A DNA stretch of 64,000 bases from Fluoribacter gormanii. Lineage in GTDB: Bacteria; Pseudomonadota; Gammaproteobacteria; Legionellales; Legionellaceae. Shown one piece after another: positions 1-9,388 of this stretch. The stretch lies in contig NZ_FTNL01000009.1 of the NCBI RefSeq assembly GCF_900156395.1, positions 62,001 through 126,000 of the forward strand. Reading direction: 5' to 3'. Position 1 is the first letter of the stretch; every line of letters begins with the position of its first letter. The position numbers and the translations under genes were made by a program. The notes under the pieces were generated by a model that was not told where the DNA came from, searched no databases, and worked only from the letters and a program-made list of their open reading frames with translations.

Positions 1-917
1 CGCTGTTGAGCAAACTGATAAAAATGAGCAAGGAACAAGACTCTCTGCTCGTAATAAGGAGTAAGGTAAGGCTCTGCTCGATTGACTTCAAACAAATTAT
101 AATAAGGAGGTATAGATGCGTGTCGTGCAATAATTTCTTCAAAACTCACTTTATCTGCATTTTTTAACATGTCATAAATCACAAAAAAGCTCGTTGTCCG
201 CCCTTTACCACCTCTGCAATGAATGTGAAACCAAGTATCTTTTGGCGCATTTTTTATTATGGTTAAAAATGCATCGACTTCTGAATCAGACGGTGCACTG
301 TGATCCGTAACGTATAATCGATGATATTCAAAACCTAATTTTGAAACGATGTCCGCCTCATTTTTTATCTTTTTTACCAGGACGCTTTTACCACTAGAAA
401 ACTCCTTGGCAGCGAACTGTTGCGAAGAGAGAATTCCACTTATTTTTTTTTGAGTTTTTAATGAACTGAGCCAATTTTCCTGATCTGCAAGACTTTGGGC
501 ATTTGTTTTTCCGCGATTTATCCAGTCATATTCACTTACTAATGTAATCGCTCTGCCATTAAGATAGCCATGGCTTTCCTGGCGTAAATCCAACACCAGC
601 ACTGGTTTATTCCGTAAATGTCCATGCCTGGCAATATAGTCAGAAATATCTTTCCATCCCTTCTCACTCGGCTCTTCACTACCAGACATGGTCAATTCAC
701 TAATACCCAATATATTGCCTTGATACGCATTGGCAATCATAGAGGTATCACGTAACCATTTTAATGGAGAAGATGAACGTTCACTGTCTTGCACAATACA
801 GGGATTATGGATACTCGCATCACATATCCTTGTTTCTGTGTTTGTTTTCGCGAAAGATAATCCCTGAACTAACAATAGAACATTGGAAATAATGGTAATG
901 TGCTTCAAATAGGTCAT
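1..917 (-). CDS. Cysteine phytase-like (PTP-like) phosphatase, exported, partial
   Basis: This is the N-terminal 305 residues of a protein that runs off the left edge. The signature [10 protein letters not shown] (Cys234, Arg240) is the CX5R P-loop of the PTP-like inositol polyphosphatases (cysteine phytases), where the Cys forms the phospho-enzyme. A TDH-x-x-P motif upstream (Asp205) is placed like the general-acid loop of that family. After the P-loop comes a helical stretch typical of the family ([15 protein letters not shown]). Residues 1-23 are hydrophobic and end in SFA, a probable signal peptide, so the product probably acts in the periplasm or outside the cell. Legionella is known to have a translocated cysteine phytase (LppA); whether this is its counterpart cannot be decided from a truncated copy. 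The start at 917 is preferred over an out-of-frame ATG at 921. The protein is probably nearly complete here, since the family is usually 300-350 residues. Confidence 0.8.
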   Translation of the reverse strand, partial: MTYLKHITIISNVLLLVQGLSFAKTNTETRICDASIHNPCIVQDSERSSSPLKWLRDTSMIANAYQGNILGISELTMSGSEEPSEKGWKDISDYIARHGHLRNKPVLVLDLRQESHGYLNGRAITLVSEYDWINRGKTNAQSLADQENWLSSLKTQKKISGILSSQQFAAKEFSSGKSVLVKKIKNEADIVSKLGFEYHRLYVTDHSAPSDSEVDAFLTIIKNAPKDTWFHIHCRGGKGRTTSFFVIYDMLKNADKVSFEEIIARHASIPPYYNLFEVNRAEPYLTPYYEQRVLFLAHFYQFAQQ

Positions 918-1057
918 CCATAACCCCTTAACAAGAAACATAATCCATTCTATGTTAATATTTTTTCCTACTGCAAGACCATTGGGTTAAAATTTATCAG
1001 GTTTATTATCAATTAATCTGCTGATGTACCTTTTCGACTCGGCAGGCCACATGAGGA

Positions 1058-1879
1058 CTATCTATCAAGTATTTGCTTGAAGTGCGCGCCACAATAAACA
1101 TTAATAAAATGAACAACCGCTTGCGCAAAATGAGCATTCCATAAGTTCTGATGCCCTTTATCTGAAAACTCAATCCATTCCTTAGGCTGGTTAGCTTGAT
1201 TAAACAAAGCTAAACCTTGATTATAAGGTACAACTTCATCCAGCTTCCCATGTAACATTAAGATGGGAACATGAATTTTTTGAATGCGTGATAAAGAATC
1301 ATACCTGTCAATCATGGGCATTGGTAACCAGGAATAATGAAAGCGAGCCAGGGCCGTTAATGAGGTATATGGCGATTGCAGCACTAAAGCGCACACAGGA
1401 AATTCTATAGCCATTTGTGTTGCCACCCCGGTTCCTAATGATTCCCCGTAGAGCACAATATTCTTTCCCTCAATACCCCGTTGTTGTAAAAATTGCATTG
1501 CGGCTCGCGCATCCTGATATAATCCTGATTCAGTTGGCTTTCCCGAGTTTCCTCCATACCCACGATATTCAAGTAATAACACGCCAAAACCTTCTGAGAG
1601 GAACTGACGAACAAGAGGCATCCGATAACCAATATGCCCTGCATTTCCATGTAAATAGAGAATTACTGGTTTCTTATCCACTGGGGGTTTATACCAAGAA
1701 CTTAAAGTCAATCCATTCACGACAGGGATTTTAATAATTTGCATGTCTTCAGCTTGAAAATCTTGCAAATTAGGTTTTTCAGAAGATGGAAAATAAATGA
1801 AATAACGTTGCCAGAAATATGCCACGGTAGCAATTAAAATAAAAAGAATGAGAACCAGTAACCATTGCTTTTGCATCAT
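1058..1879 (-). CDS. Membrane-anchored alpha/beta hydrolase (BEM46/YfhR-like)
   Basis: A 273-residue serine hydrolase of the BEM46/ABHD13 type. A single N-terminal hydrophobic segment (residues 5-25) anchors it to the inner membrane with the catalytic domain outside. The oxyanion region LYLHGNAGH, the nucleophile elbow GESLGTG, an acid in HGKLDEVVP and the histidine in GHQNLW make a complete triad in the right order. The substrate is unknown; relatives are called esterases or peptidases with little biochemical support. It begins 14 bp after the stop of the ene-reductase gene on the same strand, so the two are probably co-transcribed. Two adjacent ATG codons could start it; the first is used. 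Confidence 0.85.
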   Translation of the reverse strand: MMQKQWLLVLILFILIATVAYFWQRYFIYFPSSEKPNLQDFQAEDMQIIKIPVVNGLTLSSWYKPPVDKKPVILYLHGNAGHIGYRMPLVRQFLSEGFGVLLLEYRGYGGNSGKPTESGLYQDARAAMQFLQQRGIEGKNIVLYGESLGTGVATQMAIEFPVCALVLQSPYTSLTALARFHYSWLPMPMIDRYDSLSRIQKIHVPILMLHGKLDEVVPYNQGLALFNQANQPKEWIEFSDKGHQNLWNAHFAQAVVHFINVYCGAHFKQILDR

Positions 1880-1893
1880 TATTTCATCTAGAT

Positions 1894-2997
1894 TTATTGG
1901 TTTGATTGTAAAAACGGATAATCCGTATAACCTTTTGCACTCCCCCCGTATAAAGTCGCACGATCTAATTCATTCAATGGCGCATTTTTTCTAAATCGCA
2001 TGACCAGATCGGGATTGGAAATAAAATATCGCCCAAAAGCCACGAGATCGGCATAGCCACTGTTGACTGCTTCGTCGGCCATTTCCAATGTATAACCATT
2101 ATTTACCATCCAGGGGCCATTAAATTCTTTGCGTAATGCTTTGAAATCAAAACCATAATACTCGCGTGCACCTTGAGTTTCTCCTTCAATAACATGAACA
2201 TAAGCCAACTCAAATCGACTCAGTTCTTGTACAAGTGGAAAAAATACAGCCGCAGGTGCAGTATCTGTGACTCCGTTGGCATGACTTACTGGAGCGAGAC
2301 GGATTCCTGTTCGATGTGCACCAATTTCATCGACAATGGTAGCAGTTACTTCCAGTGCAAAACGTAATCGGTTTGCAATTGAACCACCATATTGATCCGT
2401 TCGATGATTTGTCCCATCACACAAGAATTGATGGATGAGATATCCATTGGCTGCATGAATTTCAACGCCATCAAACCCTGCTAAAATAGCATTCCTTGCA
2501 GCAATTCGATAATCTTCAATAATGTGGGGAATTTCACTAAGCTTTAATGCACGTGGTACCCCAACTTCGACAAAAGTACCATTTTCAATAAATGTGCGCT
2601 GTCCTGATGCCGCAATGGCAGAAGGAGCAACAGGAGCAATCCCTCCGGGCTGCAGAGAAGAATGAGAGATTCGCCCTACATGCCAGAGTTGCAAATAAAT
2701 AGCCCCTCCCTTCGCGTGAACAGCTTCCGTTACCAGTTTCCATCCAGCAATTTGTTCTGAGGAATAGACTCCGGGAGTCCAGGCATATCCCTTTCCGGTC
2801 GGAGAAATTTGGGTTGCCTCAGCGATAATTAAGCCTGCATCCGCACGTTGTGCATAATACTCTGCATTAAGTTCTGAAGGAGTATCAATTCCATGGATTG
2901 AACGATTTCTCGTTAGTGGCGCCATGACAATGCGATTTTTTAGCGGAAGACCTCTTAAATTAAAGGGACTAAATAAAATTTCATGGTTCGTAGTCAT
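1894..2997 (-). CDS. nemA: Old yellow enzyme family alkene reductase (NemA-like)
   Basis: A 367-residue FMN-dependent ene-reductase that reduces activated C=C bonds, such as N-ethylmaleimide and unsaturated carbonyls, with NAD(P)H. The barrel begins SPFNLRGLPLKNRIVMAPLTR, the classic OYE strand 1. The substrate-binding pair lies in EIHAANGYLIHQF (His and Asn three residues apart), followed by the family stretch DGTNHRTDQYGG. A late FMN-phosphate motif, DLVAFGRYFISNPDL, is also present. The length is normal. A GAGG sequence sits 7 bases before the ATG. It is the first gene of a two-gene unit with the membrane hydrolase downstream. Cytoplasmic; detoxification of electrophiles is the usual inferred role. 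Confidence 0.93.
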   Translation of the reverse strand: MTTNHEILFSPFNLRGLPLKNRIVMAPLTRNRSIHGIDTPSELNAEYYAQRADAGLIIAEATQISPTGKGYAWTPGVYSSEQIAGWKLVTEAVHAKGGAIYLQLWHVGRISHSSLQPGGIAPVAPSAIAASGQRTFIENGTFVEVGVPRALKLSEIPHIIEDYRIAARNAILAGFDGVEIHAANGYLIHQFLCDGTNHRTDQYGGSIANRLRFALEVTATIVDEIGAHRTGIRLAPVSHANGVTDTAPAAVFFPLVQELSRFELAYVHVIEGETQGAREYYGFDFKALRKEFNGPWMVNNGYTLEMADEAVNSGYADLVAFGRYFISNPDLVMRFRKNAPLNELDRATLYGGSAKGYTDYPFLQSNQ

Positions 2998-3143
2998 TTT
3001 TGCCTCATGCAGTTGTTTATACTCAAAATTAATTCATTTATTTCTTTTAACTTAATTAAAACATTCTATCTATGTTTCATTCTAGATTATAGGGTAAGAT
3101 ATTGCCGAACAGTGGAACCCTTTACTTTCATAAGGAAATAGAA

Positions 3144-3596
3144 ATGTATCAAAATATTTTAGTTGCGATTGATGATAGTGATACATCAATGCAAGCCTTC
3201 CAGGAAGCAATTAAGCTAAGTAAAGTGCATCAGGCAAAATTACGAATTGTGCACGTTACAAATGAATTTTATGCTCCTTATCTTGGAACCGGGGTTGATT
3301 ATGAGAAGCTGGAGGCTTCATTCAAAGAATATGGTCAACAATTTTTGAATAAGATGCAAACTATAGCACGCCAACAGCATGCCGACTGTGAAACACAGCT
3401 TCTTGAAATGAATCCTTCTAACGAGAAAGTTGCTGAAAAAATAATTGAAGCAGCAAAAAATTGGCCTGCTGATTTGATTGTCATCGGAACACATGGCCGT
3501 CGAGGCTATCAGCATTTATTGCTTGGTAGTGTCGCAGAAGGTGTTATTCGCAACGCTCCCATGCCGATTCTTCTAATTCGAGGCAAACAGTCCTAA
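3144..3596 (+). CDS. Universal stress protein, UspA family
   Basis: A 150-residue single-domain Usp. It opens with YQNILVAIDDSD, the standard first strand with the nucleotide-contacting Asp, and ends with GTHGRRGYQ...LLGSVAEGVI, which fits the G-2x-G-9x-G(S/T) ATP-binding motif, so it is of the ATP-binding subclass. The start is the ATG at 3144, preceded by AAGGAA; a TTG further upstream in frame would add 14 residues with no family match. It stands alone between divergent and unrelated genes. General stress or growth-arrest survival is known for the family; the specific role is unknown. Confidence 0.92.
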   Translation: MYQNILVAIDDSDTSMQAFQEAIKLSKVHQAKLRIVHVTNEFYAPYLGTGVDYEKLEASFKEYGQQFLNKMQTIARQQHADCETQLLEMNPSNEKVAEKIIEAAKNWPADLIVIGTHGRRGYQHLLLGSVAEGVIRNAPMPILLIRGKQS

Positions 3597-3757
3597 AGAA
3601 TTCGACTGCAGTGACTTTGTTTTTTAGCGAAGAGTTATCCATCTCCTGGCATGCACCAGAATGGAAATTCTTTCGCTGACTTGGGCTGATATGCGATTGG
3701 TTGATTCCTGGAGTATTTCTTTTTTTGCACATAGTATACTCTCATGAGCTTGTTATA

Positions 3758-4579
3758 ATGCAGCCAAAAAATACTTATTGGATTTATTTAATGCAACAAC
3801 TGATTAATGATTTTCATGAATTGGAGCAGCATTTTTTCTCGCTCATTAGCTTACACTGCCTAAACCATCAAACCATCACTGCGTTTGAAACTGGTGTACT
3901 TACAGCAGGACTTAATCCTGCTTTTGTAACTCAAACAGATAAGGAATTTTTAAACGATCTCACACATTGCAGATCCTACTTCACTCAAAAGAATGTACCA
4001 TGGACAATTGTTATTGCAGAGCAGACACTGATTTTTTCACAACAAAAGCGTCAATTTCTACACGATTATGAATTAACCGATACCGGTATAGGAATGGCAT
4101 TCAATCTTTTATCGGCTCCACTGCAATCCCTGGATAATCAAGTTGAATTCAGAGTAATGAATGAAGATCTAGATACCTGGGGAGTCCCACTGGTTCATGG
4201 TTTTCAATCAACCACAGAAATTAACCAAGTTTATACTCAAAGACACAATGAAGCATTGAACAAGTGTAAAGGAATTTATCATTTATCTGGTTTTTTTGCC
4301 GGAGAAGTAGTTGTATCTATGACCTTAACAGTAAAAAAACACCTTGCACGTATCGATGATTTAGCCACAATACCCCACTTTCAAAAACGCGGTTTTGCTA
4401 GTGCGATGATGACTTATGCCTTGAGAAAAGCATTGGATTTAAACGTCCAAACCTGTTTTTTAGAAGCGTCCAGCGCAGGCCTAAATCTCTATAAGCGCAT
4501 TGGTTTTCAACCCCTTTTTACAAATCATTACTATGAAATTAAGAATAATTGCTGCCCCCAAAGCAACGATCCAGATTAA
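3758..4579 (+). CDS. GNAT family N-acetyltransferase
   Basis: A 273-residue protein whose C-terminal 140 residues form a GNAT fold. A strand pair (FFAGEVVVSMTLTV) is followed by DDLATIPHFQKRGFASAMM, containing the Q/R-x-x-G-x-G/A acetyl-CoA loop, and by the typical last strands FLEASSAGLNLYKRIGF. The N-terminal half lacks its own acetyl-CoA loop and may be a degenerate GNAT-like or substrate domain. The acceptor is unknown. The start is uncertain: ATG at 3758 or ATG at 3791; neither has a clear Shine-Dalgarno, and a TATAAT at 3754-3759 overlaps the first, which would favour the later start if it is a promoter. It converges on the capA-like gene with 1 bp between the stops. Confidence 0.8.
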   Translation: MQPKNTYWIYLMQQLINDFHELEQHFFSLISLHCLNHQTITAFETGVLTAGLNPAFVTQTDKEFLNDLTHCRSYFTQKNVPWTIVIAEQTLIFSQQKRQFLHDYELTDTGIGMAFNLLSAPLQSLDNQVEFRVMNEDLDTWGVPLVHGFQSTTEINQVYTQRHNEALNKCKGIYHLSGFFAGEVVVSMTLTVKKHLARIDDLATIPHFQKRGFASAMMTYALRKALDLNVQTCFLEASSAGLNLYKRIGFQPLFTNHYYEIKNNCCPQSNDPD

Positions 4580-4580
4580 T

Positions 4581-5696
4581 CTATTTATAACAATAAATGA
4601 CATGGCCTTTCAATTCAAAGGATGTCTTAAAATCTTGGGAGGATTTAGCAAGATTTTTCACCATCCATTGGCTGGCATCGTTACTTGGATAGCGCAATGT
4701 GAAATTTTTTCTTAGCATTGGAACCAACTCCAATTGCGCCAACTGTAAATGAGGATCAAAAGTAAAAAAATACATCAACGACAAATCACTTTTGAACTCT
4801 TCCCAGCCTCTTATGCCCTCATAATCATTAATCAAATCGCCACAACCATAAAAAATTAAACCTTGATGGTACCATTCAATACCCATGGGATGATGTGATG
4901 AGTGGCCATGAATCACGTTAACACCTGCCTCATCAATAAGTCTATGAGCAAATTGCTGATGTTGGGCTGGGATCTCATACCCCCAATTACCCCCCCAATG
5001 AATGCTGACAATGCATAAATCGTCTGTTTTTCTATAATTCTCAATTACGTTCTTTATTTGCTTGATGGAGTCTTCTTCCAGATCCGATAGCAACCATACT
5101 CCTGGTTGTTCCTGAGTAGCGCCCCACTCTTTGAAAATACCACTGGAACCAACTCCCATAGAGAACACGAGAATTCTCCCCTTGAAACCTGGAATAAAAT
5201 GAATTGCTGGTGCAGTCGCTTTGTGAATGTTATTTCCAGCACCAGTATAACCTATTCGTGCCTTGTCCAGAGTCAATAGTGTTTCTAAAAGGCCTTCTCT
5301 TCCCCAATCCAATACATGATTATTTGCCAAGGCACAAACATCAATATGTGCCGAAGTAATAGCATCTATATTCTCAGGATGCATGCGATAATTGATCCCC
5401 TTGGATGGCCATGGAGTATTGCTGCAGGTAATGCTGGTTTCCAAATTAATTAAACGAAAATCTGGTTTCCTTATTTTTAACTCATTTAAGCCATCCCCCC
5501 AGACATACGCTCCTTTGTTGCCAAGAGGAATCGCACCATTGGCCCTTTCAGCAAGCGAAACATAATCACGAGCATCTTTGACATAAGATTCATAGAGTTG
5601 TGGTTCACAAGGATGCGTTAAAATTTGATCCACTCCTCTCCCGGTCATGACATCACCACATAAAAAAATCTGGAATGGGGGTAAAGCTGGCGACAT
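4581..5696 (-). CDS. CapA family (PGA_cap) metallophosphatase-like protein
   Basis: A 371-residue protein of the CapA/PgsA family, named for poly-gamma-glutamate capsule synthesis but widespread and mostly of unproven function. It has the calcineurin-like layout: FLCGDVMTGRGVDQ at the N-terminus (metal-binding Asp), RLINLETSIT, ALANNHVLDWG (Asn-His), SIHWGGNWGYE and IHGHSSHHPMG (His ligands). No signal peptide is seen, so it may stay cytoplasmic, unlike the membrane-bound Bacillus CapA. No pgsB/pgsC-type partners are nearby, so capsule synthesis should not be inferred. The start ATG has AAGGAT 8-9 bases upstream. It is divergent from ftsH; the space between carries a duplicated copy of the start of this gene. 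Confidence 0.88.
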   Translation of the reverse strand: MSPALPPFQIFLCGDVMTGRGVDQILTHPCEPQLYESYVKDARDYVSLAERANGAIPLGNKGAYVWGDGLNELKIRKPDFRLINLETSITCSNTPWPSKGINYRMHPENIDAITSAHIDVCALANNHVLDWGREGLLETLLTLDKARIGYTGAGNNIHKATAPAIHFIPGFKGRILVFSMGVGSSGIFKEWGATQEQPGVWLLSDLEEDSIKQIKNVIENYRKTDDLCIVSIHWGGNWGYEIPAQHQQFAHRLIDEAGVNVIHGHSSHHPMGIEWYHQGLIFYGCGDLINDYEGIRGWEEFKSDLSLMYFFTFDPHLQLAQLELVPMLRKNFTLRYPSNDASQWMVKNLAKSSQDFKTSFELKGHVIYCYK

Positions 5697-5844
5697 GATG
5701 AGTTATCCTTTAGTATCGAGTGATAAAATCAGCTCATTTTTTCTACTAATAAAATAATAGTCCTAAATTGAGAGCGTAGTGGCAAACAACAACGACATTT
5801 TTTTCTGGAATTTGATGATGTTTTGTATTCGTTCTCTATGTTAA
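5644..5844. repeat. Diverged direct repeat, copy A (live capA start plus dead ftsH start)
   Basis: About 190 bp here match 6008-6205 in the same orientation with a period of 364 bp. They share GTCATGACATCAC near the left end, the capA start region, ATCCTTT-GTAT, TTTTTCTACTAA, CTTAAAT/CCTAAAT and a GTGG start-like region. At the right end, a GTG at 5779 opens 21 codons reading like the FtsH N-terminus (ANNNDIFFWNLMMF) before a TAA at 5842. This copy therefore contains the working capA start and a dead ftsH start. Confidence 0.8.
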
Positions 5845-6140
5845 TTCAAAGTCGATTTTTTGGCGGGATGTTGCGTCCCCTCCAATAGCTCTGAATCAGA
5901 TACCTCACCTTTTCTTATTGTCATCTAAATGGATTATGCATCTTGAACCTAAGATTTATTGATTTGCGAGTTAAAAATTGAGTTACAATTGATCAACTTC
6001 GCCTCATGTCATGACATCACTACATAAAAAATATGGAATTAGGCTAATACTGATGACATGATCATTCATCCTTTGGTATATACTGTATAAAACCAGTTCG
6101 TTTTTCTACTAAGTAAGATAAAAATCTTAAATCAGGGGGA
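5697..6140. other. Divergent intergenic region between capA-like gene and ftsH
   Basis: A 444 bp gap that should hold promoters for both neighbours. Most of it is explained by two copies of one diverged direct repeat. About 130 bp between the copies (5845-5970) has no recognisable gene or hairpin. Confidence 0.7.
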
Positions 6141-6205
6141 GTGGTGGAAAATAAACAATGGCAGTTTTCGCTCTGGTATATTTTGATGTTTTTCTGGATT
6201 ATCCT
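6008..6205. repeat. Diverged direct repeat, copy B (dead capA start plus live ftsH start)
   Basis: Second copy of the repeat at 5644-5844. On the minus strand an ATG at 6059 starts MSSVLA and then stops (TAA at 6041-6039), aligning with MSPALP of the real CapA start. The DNA downstream still matches the capA codons for IFLCGDVMT with small indels. Its right end is the working ftsH start. The pattern is what a tandem duplication of a divergent promoter followed by reciprocal decay would leave. Confidence 0.8.
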
Positions 6206-7991
6206 CTTATTCCAGAACTTTTTTTTCGCATCACATCCTGTAGATATTGCCTATAGCGATTTTATAAAACTTTTAAAAGCAGATAAGTTAGATAACGTCT
6301 TACTATCCGAGGACTACATTACCGCAAACTTAAAACCCGATGGTTTAACAGAATTACTCCCAGAAGATAAACTCAAAGAAATAAAAGAATATGGTGGCAA
6401 AGAACCCCAAATCTCTACGGTTCGCATTAATGATCCCTCTCTTGTATCCGTTCTGGAAGCAGCAAAAGTAAAATTTAATGGACAAGCCGAAAACAAATGG
6501 TTAACTATGGTACTGTCTTGGATTATTCCTGCATTGCTTTTTTTTGCTTTGTGGAGTTTTTTGATAAGGCGCATGGGTTCAGCTGCTGGCGGAGTTCTGG
6601 ATGTTGGGAAAAGTAAAGCTAAAATATACATGGAAAAAGAAACACATGTATCATTTCAAGATGTTGCTGGAGTAGATGAAGCAAAAGCCGAGCTTATGGA
6701 AGTAGTCGAGTTCCTTAAGAATCCGCAGCATTATACTCGTATCGGAGCCCATATACCTAAAGGAGTACTTTTAGTTGGTCCTCCTGGAACTGGTAAAACA
6801 TTACTCGCGCGAGCTGTGGCAGGTGAAGCAGGAGTGCCATTTTTTTCAATTAATGGTTCAGAATTCGTAGAGATGTTTGTTGGTGTTGGTGCCGCGCGCG
6901 TACGAGATCTCTTTATCCATGCCCGAGAAACAGCTCCGGCAATCATTTTTATTGATGAGCTTGATGCGTTGGGGAGAGCTCGTGGTGCATATCCCCTTGG
7001 CGGTGGACATGATGAAAAGGAACAGACGTTAAATCAGTTACTCTCAGAAATGGATGGCTTCGACCCCAGCGAAGGATTAATCTTGCTCGCCGCGACGAAT
7101 CGACCGGAAATTCTTGATCCGGCATTATTGCGTGCTGGACGTTTTGATCGCCATGTACTCGTCGATCGACCTGATAAAAAAGGTCGAATAGACATTCTAA
7201 ATGTTCATCTGAAAAAAATAAAAAAAGCCTCCGATGTTGATCCCGAAAAAATTGCGGCCTTAACGCCAGGTTTTTCTGGTGCAGATTTGGCAAATCTAGT
7301 CAACGAGGCTGCTCTGCTTGCCACGCGTCATGATGCTGACTCTGTAAGCATGGATGACTTCACCAACGCTGTTGAACGAATCGTAGCAGGTTTGGAGAAA
7401 AAAAATCGCTTACTCAACCCTGAAGAACGAAAAGCAGTGGCTTATCACGAAATGGGTCACACTTTGATCGCCCTTTCTTTACCTAATGTAGACCAGGTAC
7501 ACAAAGTTTCTATTATTCCACGCGGTATAGGGAGTTTGGGATATACCATTCAACGACCTACTGAAGACCGTTATCTGATGACTGAGCAAGAATTAAAAAA
7601 TAAAATGATGGTCTTGCTCGGAGGCAGAGCAGCAGAATTTGTTGTATTTGGTCGATTTTCAACGGGAGCAGCCGATGATCTTGCCAAGGCAACAGATATT
7701 GCACGAAGTATGGTCATGCGTTACGGTATGGATAAGGAACTCGGACCTGTAACCTACCAGAAAGAACATTCACCGTTCCTGGAATCTCCAATGACATATC
7801 ACGATCGTGAATTTAGTGAAGAAACCGCTTGTGAGATTGATACAGCAGTCCGCAAAATTATCCAAAATGTATTTGATGATGCCGTAGATATTATAAAAAA
7901 ACATATTAAAATATTAGATAAAGGCGCAACTTTATTATTGAAAAAAGAAACCCTGAATGAAGAAGATTTAGCCACATTACATATCAAATAA
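6141..7991 (+). CDS. ftsH: ATP-dependent zinc metalloprotease FtsH-type (paralogue)
   Basis: A 616-residue membrane AAA+ protease that extracts and degrades membrane and short-lived proteins. Transmembrane helices are at about 11-30 and 120-142, with a periplasmic part between. Next come Walker A GPPGTGKT (213-220), Walker B IIFIDE (269-274), the pore motif region [10 protein letters not shown], the second region of homology ending in RAGRFDRHV, and the zinc site HEMGH (436-440) with the third ligand in TGAADDL (Asp513). It has the complete catalytic set. The zinc motif reads HEMGH rather than the usual HEAGH, and the loop before the SRH has an inserted AYPLGGG, so it is likely a second, divergent FtsH rather than the housekeeping copy. 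Start: GTG at 6141 or 6144, directly after GGGGGA; the later GTG gives better spacing. Confidence 0.92.
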   Translation: MVENKQWQFSLWYILMFFWIILLFQNFFFASHPVDIAYSDFIKLLKADKLDNVLLSEDYITANLKPDGLTELLPEDKLKEIKEYGGKEPQISTVRINDPSLVSVLEAAKVKFNGQAENKWLTMVLSWIIPALLFFALWSFLIRRMGSAAGGVLDVGKSKAKIYMEKETHVSFQDVAGVDEAKAELMEVVEFLKNPQHYTRIGAHIPKGVLLVGPPGTGKTLLARAVAGEAGVPFFSINGSEFVEMFVGVGAARVRDLFIHARETAPAIIFIDELDALGRARGAYPLGGGHDEKEQTLNQLLSEMDGFDPSEGLILLAATNRPEILDPALLRAGRFDRHVLVDRPDKKGRIDILNVHLKKIKKASDVDPEKIAALTPGFSGADLANLVNEAALLATRHDADSVSMDDFTNAVERIVAGLEKKNRLLNPEERKAVAYHEMGHTLIALSLPNVDQVHKVSIIPRGIGSLGYTIQRPTEDRYLMTEQELKNKMMVLLGGRAAEFVVFGRFSTGAADDLAKATDIARSMVMRYGMDKELGPVTYQKEHSPFLESPMTYHDREFSEETACEIDTAVRKIIQNVFDDAVDIIKKHIKILDKGATLLLKKETLNEEDLATLHIK

Positions 7992-8048
7992 TAATCTTGG
8001 GTACTGCGCTGCATGTAGGTTACATAACTGACAATATATCGTTTTGTT

Positions 8049-9365
8049 TCATTGATTCGTCACAATATGCTTTTGACTTAATGGTTGTAAAGCGCTCGTT
8101 TTATCAAAATGAATTAATCCATCGAACTGATAAGGAAGTCGCGTAAAAAAGTAATGGCTAAAGCGTTCAGTATCTGGAAGATAAACCACGCCTATAGCCC
8201 GCTGCAAGCGAGGAATATTTAAATAATGTTCCAATTTCTCATTATTAAGTAAGTTTAAGAAAAAATTCTTGTATTTTAACTGATGAAAGAGTTCTTCATA
8301 GCTTCCTGGCAAACCAGGTCTTACTTGCTTTTTCTCTCCAGGTCGTCCCCAATCAGATGCAGCCATAACAGTGCCCTCATAAGTTGAGAAGCCAAGGGAA
8401 TAAGCATGTATACCATATTGCTCGCGTACCAGCTGGCCTAGATTAAATTCATCACGCTCACCCATTTCAGTCGCACGCGAATCCCCTACATGCGAGTTAT
8501 GCGCCCAAATAATGATTTTGGCCGGCCTATTGAATCGTGTTTCCAAATGATCAGCCAAGACATTAAGCGTTTCTGCCATATGAGTATCTCGGATATTCCA
8601 TGTAGAAACCCTACCTTCCAGCATAGAGCGATAATAATTTTCTGCATTTTTTACCAATCGGGCATTTTGAGTTGCAAAAAAATATTCATCTTCAACGGCA
8701 ATTCCATCACGATGCAGGTATTCAAACGCACGGTGTTGCAATTCAACTAATTGAGCCACAGCTTCATTAATACAGGATTTTTTAATTCCGGCGCTAATTA
8801 GATAGCCGTACATTTGGGGATCTTGATTAAGATGATCAAAACACGCATAACGCTGTTTGGCACGAAGTGCCGCCTCAGGATCGATTTTATTCAGAAAATC
8901 AATTACTGCTTGCATGGATGAATTTAAACTATATAAATCAAGACCATAAAATCCAACTTTTTTTGCTGCAGGCAAACTGTCGTTATACAGACGTAACCAA
9001 TTAAGAAATGGAGGAAGTGTCGTATTACGCCACATCCAGGTTGGAAATCGCTCAAAAGCATCCAAAGATTGCTCACTATGAGCTATAGTTCCTTCTCCCT
9101 GTAAATAACGATGAACACGATAAGCATCAGGCCAATCCCCTTCAATTGCAATTGCCATAAATCCGCGCTCTTTAATAAGATGCTGGGATATTTTAATACG
9201 GGTCTGATAAAATTCATGCGTTCCATGGGATGCTTCGCCAATCATTACAAAACGAGCATCTCCTATTTGCTCAAGCACCGCATCATAATCTTCATCCTGA
9301 GCGCCCAAAGGAACAATAGTATTATTCAGTTCATCGACTAGTTTATGCAAAGCATCCTTATTCAT
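8049..9365 (-). CDS. Erythromycin esterase family hydrolase
   Basis: A 438-residue member of the Ere family. It carries IGEASHGTHEFYQTR, with the family's Glu and His, then AIEGDWPDAYRVHRYL, RNTTLPPFLNWLR and WAHNSHVGDSRATEMG, which make up the metal-independent hydrolytic centre of EreA/EreB relatives. True macrolide esterase activity is known only for a few; chromosomal members of this kind have unknown substrates. The start at 9365 is set by AGGAGG six bases upstream; a longer in-frame start at 9401 would overlap the upstream gene. It lies 23 bp downstream of a dienelactone-hydrolase-like gene, a neighbour pairing I recall from other genomes, which suggests the two act together. Confidence 0.9.
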   Translation of the reverse strand: MNKDALHKLVDELNNTIVPLGAQDEDYDAVLEQIGDARFVMIGEASHGTHEFYQTRIKISQHLIKERGFMAIAIEGDWPDAYRVHRYLQGEGTIAHSEQSLDAFERFPTWMWRNTTLPPFLNWLRLYNDSLPAAKKVGFYGLDLYSLNSSMQAVIDFLNKIDPEAALRAKQRYACFDHLNQDPQMYGYLISAGIKKSCINEAVAQLVELQHRAFEYLHRDGIAVEDEYFFATQNARLVKNAENYYRSMLEGRVSTWNIRDTHMAETLNVLADHLETRFNRPAKIIIWAHNSHVGDSRATEMGERDEFNLGQLVREQYGIHAYSLGFSTYEGTVMAASDWGRPGEKKQVRPGLPGSYEELFHQLKYKNFFLNLLNNEKLEHYLNIPRLQRAIGVVYLPDTERFSHYFFTRLPYQFDGLIHFDKTSALQPLSQKHIVTNQ

Positions 9366-9388
9366 AAAAGCCTCCTCAGACACAAACA

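Noticed and set aside
1417-1734. Plus-strand frame inside the alpha/beta hydrolase
   Set aside because: A shadow of a well-supported gene on the other strand, with no ribosome site or family.
3102-3143. TTG start extending the universal stress protein by 14 residues
   Set aside because: The added residues do not fit the family and the internal ATG has a good ribosome site.
4581-5696. Capsule (poly-gamma-glutamate) locus
   Set aside because: CapA-like proteins are widespread; no pgsB, pgsC or ligase genes are present.
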